A stretch of DNA of 64,000 nucleotides from Macrotrachela quadricornifera. Lineage: Eukaryota; Rotifera; Eurotatoria; Philodinida; Philodinidae. The notes beneath the pieces were generated by a model that saw only the letters and a list, made by a program, of their open reading frames with translations, made no database searches and had not been told where the DNA came from. Of this stretch, positions 57,547 through 64,000 are shown piece by piece. Position numbers and translations under genes: made by a program. The stretch spans positions 1,009,290 through 1,073,289 of the forward strand of contig JAJEKB010021263.1 of assembly GCA_022393335.1 (NCBI GenBank), written 5' to 3'. Numbering within the stretch: the stretch's first letter is position 1; each line of letters begins with the position of its first letter.

Positions 57547-57646
57547 TAGGGGTGTTACAGTTTAGATTTAGTTCTGGACGAGAGCTGTTCGACCAGCTCT
57601 TTCGTTCCGAAGAGCTGAACTTTAAGCTGAAACAGGTGCACCCCTA
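57547..57646. mobile_element. 100-bp hAT-like MITE
   Basis: Starts TAGGGGTGTTACAG and ends CACCCCTA, inverted, with an AGAGCTG/CAGCTCT dyad inside. Flanks GTGCTGAA (57539-57546) and TTGCTGAA (57647-57654) match at seven of eight bases. Confidence 0.75.
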
Positions 57647-57654
57647 TTGCTGAA

Positions 57655-58520
57655 AGCTAATTATAAATTAATAATATAATCTTTATTATACTCTTTCTTT
57701 CAAACATATTCATTAGTATTTCAACAGGACCTATCTGTTTTCCATCGAATAAGATCATTAGTTGTACTGCATATGTGTGAGCAGTTGCATTTTTTGAGGC
57801 TACCATGCCGTAAGTTTTTTTTGTCACTCTCAAATGACAATGTTCTTGTTGAATACACTTCCTTTCCAATACCCATTTTATCAGTATTCAAAATTTGTGA
57901 TGGAGTAAAATGAGAAGAGTATTTTTAAAATTCCTTTATGAAATCTTCTTTTAATTTTTCAATTAATTCTTGATATACTACATCATGTTCTATTACAATG
58001 TTTGTAACCGGACAAGAAACTATACCATACCTACCTTGGAAATTCCTTAGCCATCTATCTGATGTACTGAAATCATGTAAACTGATTTCTTTTGCTGTTT
58101 TCAAATACCACCGTTTAATATCAACATCATAAATCATAAGACTTTTCTTCTTGTGCTCCTACAAACATTTTGAGCAACATTTTATCCAAGTTTTGTGTTT
58201 TTTTCATTGTTTTATGCCTTGTTGTTCAATGTACTTACGAAACCAACATATGTATGATTGATTTGAAACGTTTCTTATATTTATGATGCACAGTTTTCCA
58301 TGATCTTCTTCGCTTACCTCGAGATGAATTCTTAGCATCAACATGAGCAACAACTTCGTTCATATATTCTAATGAGCAGTCTTTTACACTATAATCTTCT
58401 CGTTCGTTTTCCTGTGATGTCCACTCATCATGAGTTTTAGAACTACTATTATTGACTTCATTTTCGTAATCATGTAATATTTTATCAAGATCTAAGGTCA
58501 TCTCTTCTTCATACTCGAAT
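57655..58520 (-). pseudogene. Pogo/Tigger (CENP-B/jerky-like) transposase, decayed
   Basis: Reading down the minus strand: an acidic N-terminus (58501-58240) ending in GKRRRSWKTVHHKYKK; a frame-shifted stretch (SYICWFRKYIEQQG); the helix-turn-helix second half (58137-57925) with DVDIKRWYLKTAKEI, SDRWLRNFQGRYGIVS and VTNI; then the start of the DDE domain (LNTDKMGIGKEV, where the family has the catalytic Asp; RTLSFE; AHTYAVQLMILFDGKQIGPV). At least two frameshifts and three stops are present and the domain is cut before the later catalytic residues. This group, part of Tc1/mariner, gave rise to CENP-B. Confidence 0.75.
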
Positions 58521-60506
58521 CTTTTACATTTATTAAATGCTGTGTAATTTCACGTTCTTTTGGTAAAATATCTTATGTTGAATGTAAACTAAGATTGTTT
58601 TTCATCAAATCACGTAAACAATCTACAATATTGGCAGGATTCATCTCTCCTAAGAGACAAATATAAATGTAACATTAGTGAGTTACTTGTCTTTTGAAAT
58701 GTTGATAAATCTTTAATAATAGTCGATATTATATACTTTTGTGTTGATGAATGTTTGTGAATAATATAAGATTATCATTTTAAACGGTAACAGAACGAAA
58801 TTTAGTGCAACTAGTATCAATGAAAATACGAAAAAAAATCATTTAAATTTTTCATTCAGTAGAATTTTATCGACTGTGGCGTCTCCAATAATCGTTTTAT
58901 AGATGAAGTAAATATGATTTTGTAGATTTTGTGATCTCTTATTTCATGTAATCACATCAGAAAATGATTTTTTTGAAAAAAAAACTTTTGACTAGAAAAG
59001 AGGATATTCCAAAAATTGGGATAAGAAATGGCTAGCGGCCGAAATGATTATGATATTTGGAATCGGCATAGTGGACTCCCTACCACCGACTAGTTTTTCA
59101 AGAAAAAGCGATTGGACAGTTGGGATCGTTCCGTTGTGAGACGACAAGCTATATATAGAAAAATAAATAATTTCAAAAATATAACATCGTGGACTTTTTA
59201 GGTGTAAAAAAGCCTCCTGACAGAACCACTAGTCGAGAAATAGTCATGTTTTTCAATGTCTCGTTCCTTCAAAAATTAACTATAATTTCTGAAAATAAAA
59301 AAAAGTAGTATTATATGTGCATATGTGAAAAAGAAATCGAGAAAGTGTTTTGCATCGTCCTTCTGATAGTGTAAAAATATCATTATGAAAGCTTAAGGTA
59401 TATGCTAGACATTACTACTAAAATGGTCCCTTCAACGTCGATAAAATTAACATAGTACAAGAGAAAAACAACGTTTTTGTTTTTTATCAAGATGCATACT
59501 TGGTAGCTTCGATGGTGATTCCATCACACTCTTTCTGACGAAGTTGAAGTGCTCATTGAAACCCAATAAGTTCTTTGAGTAAAGTATAGAAAGTTAGCGT
59601 TAGAGCATTCATTCATCGAATCAGAAATATCTTGCTTTTGGCTAAAAATGAGTTAGGGAGTATGTTTGTGACGGATTCATCATTAGAAAATGGACTACTT
59701 GTCAAATGTGTATAACTTTTATAAGAAGCGATAGCATTTCTATCTCATGCTATAGCTATGATAGCTAATCAAGACAGTTTTTGAACATGTAATTGGTTTT
59801 GAGAAGAAAAAAATAATTGTCTGTATGAAAAGTTTCGAAATAAAAGCTCATGCTAAATATTAGTTTTTATCGATTTCGAGTGATATTTGTTTGACAGAAT
59901 TATTTTTTTAAAATGTAAGACGCTATTCAAATAAAAATCACGTTTCTATAAATTATCGATGAGTTTCTACAACGTGATTGTATTTATTTTCTTTATTTTT
60001 GTGATTTAATTTTGCCGCCAAAAGTGAATTGTTACGTGGACAGATCGTTACAATTCCGTGTTTTACTTATCCATGTGAATCAATTAATGTTTTATATCAA
60101 ATTTTTGAAATACTCTGTATCTGTAGTCAGTTATTTCTAATTTGTTTAAATATCAAGGTTATAATCATATCAATGAAACAAATGTCACCATAGGCTTTAA
60201 ACATATGATGATGATGATAATAATAATGGTTTAAGAGAATATTGTTTAATTAACCTATATAATGTAATTTTTATAGAATTAAGTCATCAGAAAAATTTGA
60301 TAAGGGACAATGAAAAAAAAACGTCATACTTTAACTATGACAATTCTTTTTTGTTAAAACAATAATCAATTGACGCAATTTTTTTTTCCCTTGAATAAAA
60401 TAAAAAAGAATAAATTCACATATGCACGTTTGTCAATAATCCCATGACGTATGTAAAACGTGTTATCTGTCTTTTTCTTTATTTTTATTTCATTTGATTT
60501 AAAATC
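58521..60506. other. Intergenic, nothing recognised; EF-hand gene promoter side
   Basis: Two kilobases with no credible exon. 58980-59300 is less AT-rich and may be an old non-coding element (CTAGCGGCCGAAATG and similar), with no inverted ends found. The last few hundred bases form the upstream region of the EF-hand gene. Confidence 0.5.
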
Positions 60507-61246
60507 ATGGGTAGTCGTAAGTCAAAAGTTGTTCCTCCTATAACAGAATTAACTACTAACCAAGTAGCTAAAATCTGTCGTGAAACAAATTTAATTGATA
60601 GTGAAATTCATCGTCGACATTTATCTTTTCTTGAACAATATCCTGATGGTTTAATGACACGTGAACAATTATATGAATGTTTAAATGAAGTTTGGCCAGA
60701 AAGACATATTGAGAAATTTGCTTCATATTTTTTTGATATTTTGTAAGTTTAAATTTTCTTTTTTTTTTTATTATTATATTTTAATTTAAAATAAATCAAT
60801 AGAGATCAAGATCGAAATGGAATAATTGATTTTACAGAATTTATTAATATAACACATAAATTAGATTTAAATGATATGTATGAACAAGCTGATAATGAAC
60901 GAATTTTTCTTGGATTACTTTTTGATATGTTTGATCGAAATCATAATGGGTAAATGAGGTTTTTTGTTTTCTTTTAATATAAATTATATTTATATACTAT
61001 AGATATTTAGAAAAACGTGAATTAAAACCATTAATTGAATCAATATATGATTTAGCTGGTTTACCTGATGATGAAAGACGTGGAATGTATTCAATTTCTG
61101 CTCAAGTAAAATATTTATTAGAAAAACTTGATAAAAATAAAGATAAACGTTTATCAAAACAAGAATTTACTGATCAAGAAAATTGGACTAATGATGGAAG
61201 ACTTGGACGATTTTTTTTCAGCTATTATGGTACAAATAATCAATAA
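60507..61246 (+). CDS. EF-hand calcium sensor, three exons, 208 aa
   Basis: Exons 60507-60742, 60803-60949 and 61003-61246 join in phase across introns of 60 and 53 bp into 208 residues. The start MGSRKSK has Gly2 followed by Ser and Lys, a likely N-myristoylation signal. A degenerate hand lies at residues about 40-65. Canonical loops follow: DQDRNGIIDFTE (about 80-91), DRNHNGYLEKRE (about 122-133) and DKNKDKRLSKQE (about 174-185). The size, the myristoylation site and the order of one weak plus three active hands fit neuronal calcium sensor/recoverin-like proteins, which move to membranes on Ca2+ binding, but the sequence is divergent and the subgroup uncertain. The stop codon lies within an AATAAA string. 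There are no breaks. Confidence 0.85.
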
Positions 61247-64000
61247 ATAAAAAAACAATATTATCAATTGAATTAATTAATATTCACTTTTTCTTTCTTG
61301 TTAATTTTCATGTTAATGATAAATAAACTAAGAAAATTAATTTTTTTTAAGTAAAGATCTGAGATCTGAAAAAAAAGTTTATTATGCATATAAGATATTA
61401 GTTTGAATTATATCATTAAATTATTCAATATTTATTCTGTTTAACACAATATCGATAAATAATATTTGTTTAAGAGATATTCTATTCAAAATTAAATATT
61501 ACCAAAGATCATCTCTTCTTTATTTTCTTTTTAATGATAATGTACTGTCTATAAAAAATATCATGATCATGAATGTTTCCTTTTTATAAATGATTTATTT
61601 GAATAAGTGAATCAAGCATTTGAGAAAATAAAACCACAACAATTTCTTTCATCCAGATCTTTCAATTAGAATTAGAAAAGTTTTAATTCTTTTTCTAAAC
61701 CGTCATTTCGTTCTTACTCTCAAGATGGAAGTTTTTCCGCAATTATATAAATATTTATCATTACTAGTACACAATATGCCTATATAATTCTTACACTAGG
61801 TCATTTTATTCTACGTAATAATAAATGAACATAATAAGAAGAAAAAAGAATATCAAGAGCACCAAACGTGTTATTATCAATGACGTAGATGGCACACCGG
61901 ATATGCGAAGAATACAAATAAAATATAATTGTTGCGCCTGTCATTTTCATATTCTGATAATTATTAGATAGACATTTATGTACTGTAAAGATTGTTTTAT
62001 TTTTTCATAACATTATACTTTTATTAGGAATTTACTTCAAATAAAAAATACTAAAATAAAATATCTATTTTGATTATATTGAATGATCGAGAAGATAATT
62101 ATTACTAAAATGTACATTATGAAAAACAGTACGAGATTATATGATGGTACTCGATCTCAATTGTAAGTATGAAAGTTTGAAGAAATACCGTCGTAAACAT
62201 CTATCATATTGAACTTTGAAAAGAACCTGATGAAGTTCAGATAATCTAAGATCATGTGTTTGCGAAAAACTTAAAAAAGAATTACTTTGCGCTGCACATA
62301 GTGATAGGAACATGATATTAATGAATAAATTAAACTAATTTGAATTTTTTTAAATTAAATTTTAGAAAATTAAATAGTGGATATGAAAATCTATTGTATA
62401 ACTCTGTGGAATTTTTCACAGTCCATATTATAGTAATAAATATCGGGAAACGTGATGATATGACATCGATGATCAATATTTCAACGATAAATGATGCCCT
62501 ATTTTTAGAACCTTATATATCATATCGATCTTATCGCACAATATATATCAAGAGTGGATTGTGTAATGACTCTCGATAATTGAGAAGGTAAATAATAGAA
62601 ATGAGCAAGGCAATAGATTACATTTATTGTCTTCCTTCAAAACTTCATCTTCTCTCATTTCTCAGTTTTTTTTCTGTACTTTGGATACATGATTGAGATG
62701 TATGATTTTTCTCTTGCAATAGAATATACGTATTCATAGTTGAAAAAAATAAAAATATATTTTTGTCGATGTGTTTATTGAATTTTTGTATAGAAACTAT
62801 ACTTATATTTAATTAAGAATAACGGATCAATGTCTGAAAACTATCGATTCTTTATTTTAAAAACACAATAAATTTTATTTCATAATAAAAAGTGCTTCTA
62901 CAAAAATTTATTATAAAGAAACTAAGAACAATGAATCGTTCTTAGCAAAGTTATTTAAATGATTGCCATAAAAAAGTTTCTTCAATAGTTAAGTTTGATT
63001 TGCATTACGCGTCTTCTGTTATACAAAGGATAAATCCAACTAAATTGACCTTACATTTTCATAAGAGAACTCTTTCAATATTAGCTTGGTCGTATCTTAA
63101 AATTATGAAATTGGGACATAATCAAAACTTAATAAGCCTGTTAGATCATTTTTTAGGTGTTCTTATGTAATCAATTGAAAATTGACGCTTCAAAATGGAA
63201 TTGTGTGTACTGATGGAAAAAGTATTATGTACTAGAATGTATTTGACTGTCATAATGATGAATATGAATTAGAATCAAACAACAATGGAAGCCATTGCAG
63301 TGATTCATTCTAGAATGATATATTCAATGCAAATTAAAATATCCATTAGTATTCGTTATAAAATTAATAATTTTTGCATTTTATTCATAGAAAATACACA
63401 AGAGAAATACATATATTATCAATGATACTATTCGGATAGGAACAATTTATTACAAATATAACCTTTTCAACAGACAAAAGAAAAACCTCGTACAATCTTG
63501 AAAACCATAGATATGACACAAAAAAGCATTTTTCCAGTTTTATAAAATGAATAGTTTGCTGTTAACTACCTTGCTTCATGTTTAAGACATGCTAATATTC
63601 AATAGTCTGAGTTATACAAAAAGATATTCGAGAAGCTAAATTTGTTTATTATTAAAAAAATTTGTCTGATGAAAATTTACAGCGTTGTTTCTTATATGCA
63701 ACGGCATATTTTGTTTTTTAAATCAAATTGAATACTAGTTCAAAGATAATTCACAAAAACTGGTCCGATAATCGAAATGATCTATCATACAATTTTTCCA
63801 TTCACAGACGAATAATAGTTTCGTTTAATCAATAGTACATAGATCAGTGAATTATGTAAAATGTATGCTAAATTATGGATAAGTATATCATTCAATTACA
63901 TTCAATAACTTGGAACATATGTATGACATTATGGGCATATAGAATAAATTCACTGCTTAGATTTTTTCTTCACATGTACAGATAATTGTAAACAAAGTAT
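61247..64000. other. AT-rich intergenic DNA, nothing recognised
   Basis: 2.75 kb without a credible exon, inverted repeat or RNA gene. The frame at 62340-62579 has no start context, splice sites or recognisable similarity. Confidence 0.6.

Overview
The window looks like nuclear DNA of a small AT-rich invertebrate, most probably a bdelloid rotifer of the Rotaria kind. The evidence is the strong A+T bias, genes with several exons and phase-matched introns of 52-60 bp, an F-box protein of the type greatly expanded in bdelloids, a Penelope-like retroelement remnant, a decayed bacterial/fungal-type mannitol dehydrogenase, and a near-identical 7.8-kb block present twice. The species call is inference. 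There is no bacterial-style gene organisation, rRNA, tRNA or CRISPR.

Layout. 1-3.9 kb: AT-rich DNA with one small five-exon coiled-coil gene (1939-3015), ending at a mariner end and a 400-N gap. 4.34-12.16 kb: block D1, holding an orphan first exon of gene B, an ATRX-like pseudogene and several MITEs. 11.18-26.27 kb: a nine-exon F-box gene whose exons splice in phase into 711 residues; its short introns remain at 52-141 bp, while others have swollen to 0.9-5.7 kb with foldback elements, hAT-like elements, a DINE-1-like element and a perfect palindrome with 301-bp arms. 27.5-32.4 kb: nested DNA transposons (a DDE element split by an 808-bp insertion, and a piggyBac remnant split by a hAT-like element). 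32.5-34 kb: one orphan terminal exon and palindromic elements. 34.9-39.2 kb (minus): gene B, four exons, 307 residues, family not recognised, with a tandem repeat pair in intron 1. 38.96-46.80 kb: block D2, which contains the real first exon of gene B and an orphan first exon of the F-box gene. 46.8-58.6 kb: mainly decay, with TBL2-like, mannitol dehydrogenase, MULE/FLYWCH, Penelope-like and pogo/CENP-B-like pseudogenes, plus one apparently intact gene for a small secreted six-cysteine peptide (55630-55870, minus). 60.5-61.2 kb: an intact three-exon EF-hand calcium sensor. The last 2.7 kb holds nothing I recognise.

Intact-looking genes are the coiled-coil gene, the F-box gene, gene B, the Cys-rich peptide and the EF-hand protein. 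They show no shared pathway. The main theme is structural: a divergent pair (gene B and the F-box gene) whose shared 5' block was duplicated so that each copy completes only one of the two genes, inside DNA heavily invaded by non-autonomous transposons. All exon joins were made by reading splice signals and phase by eye, without transcript data or database searches.
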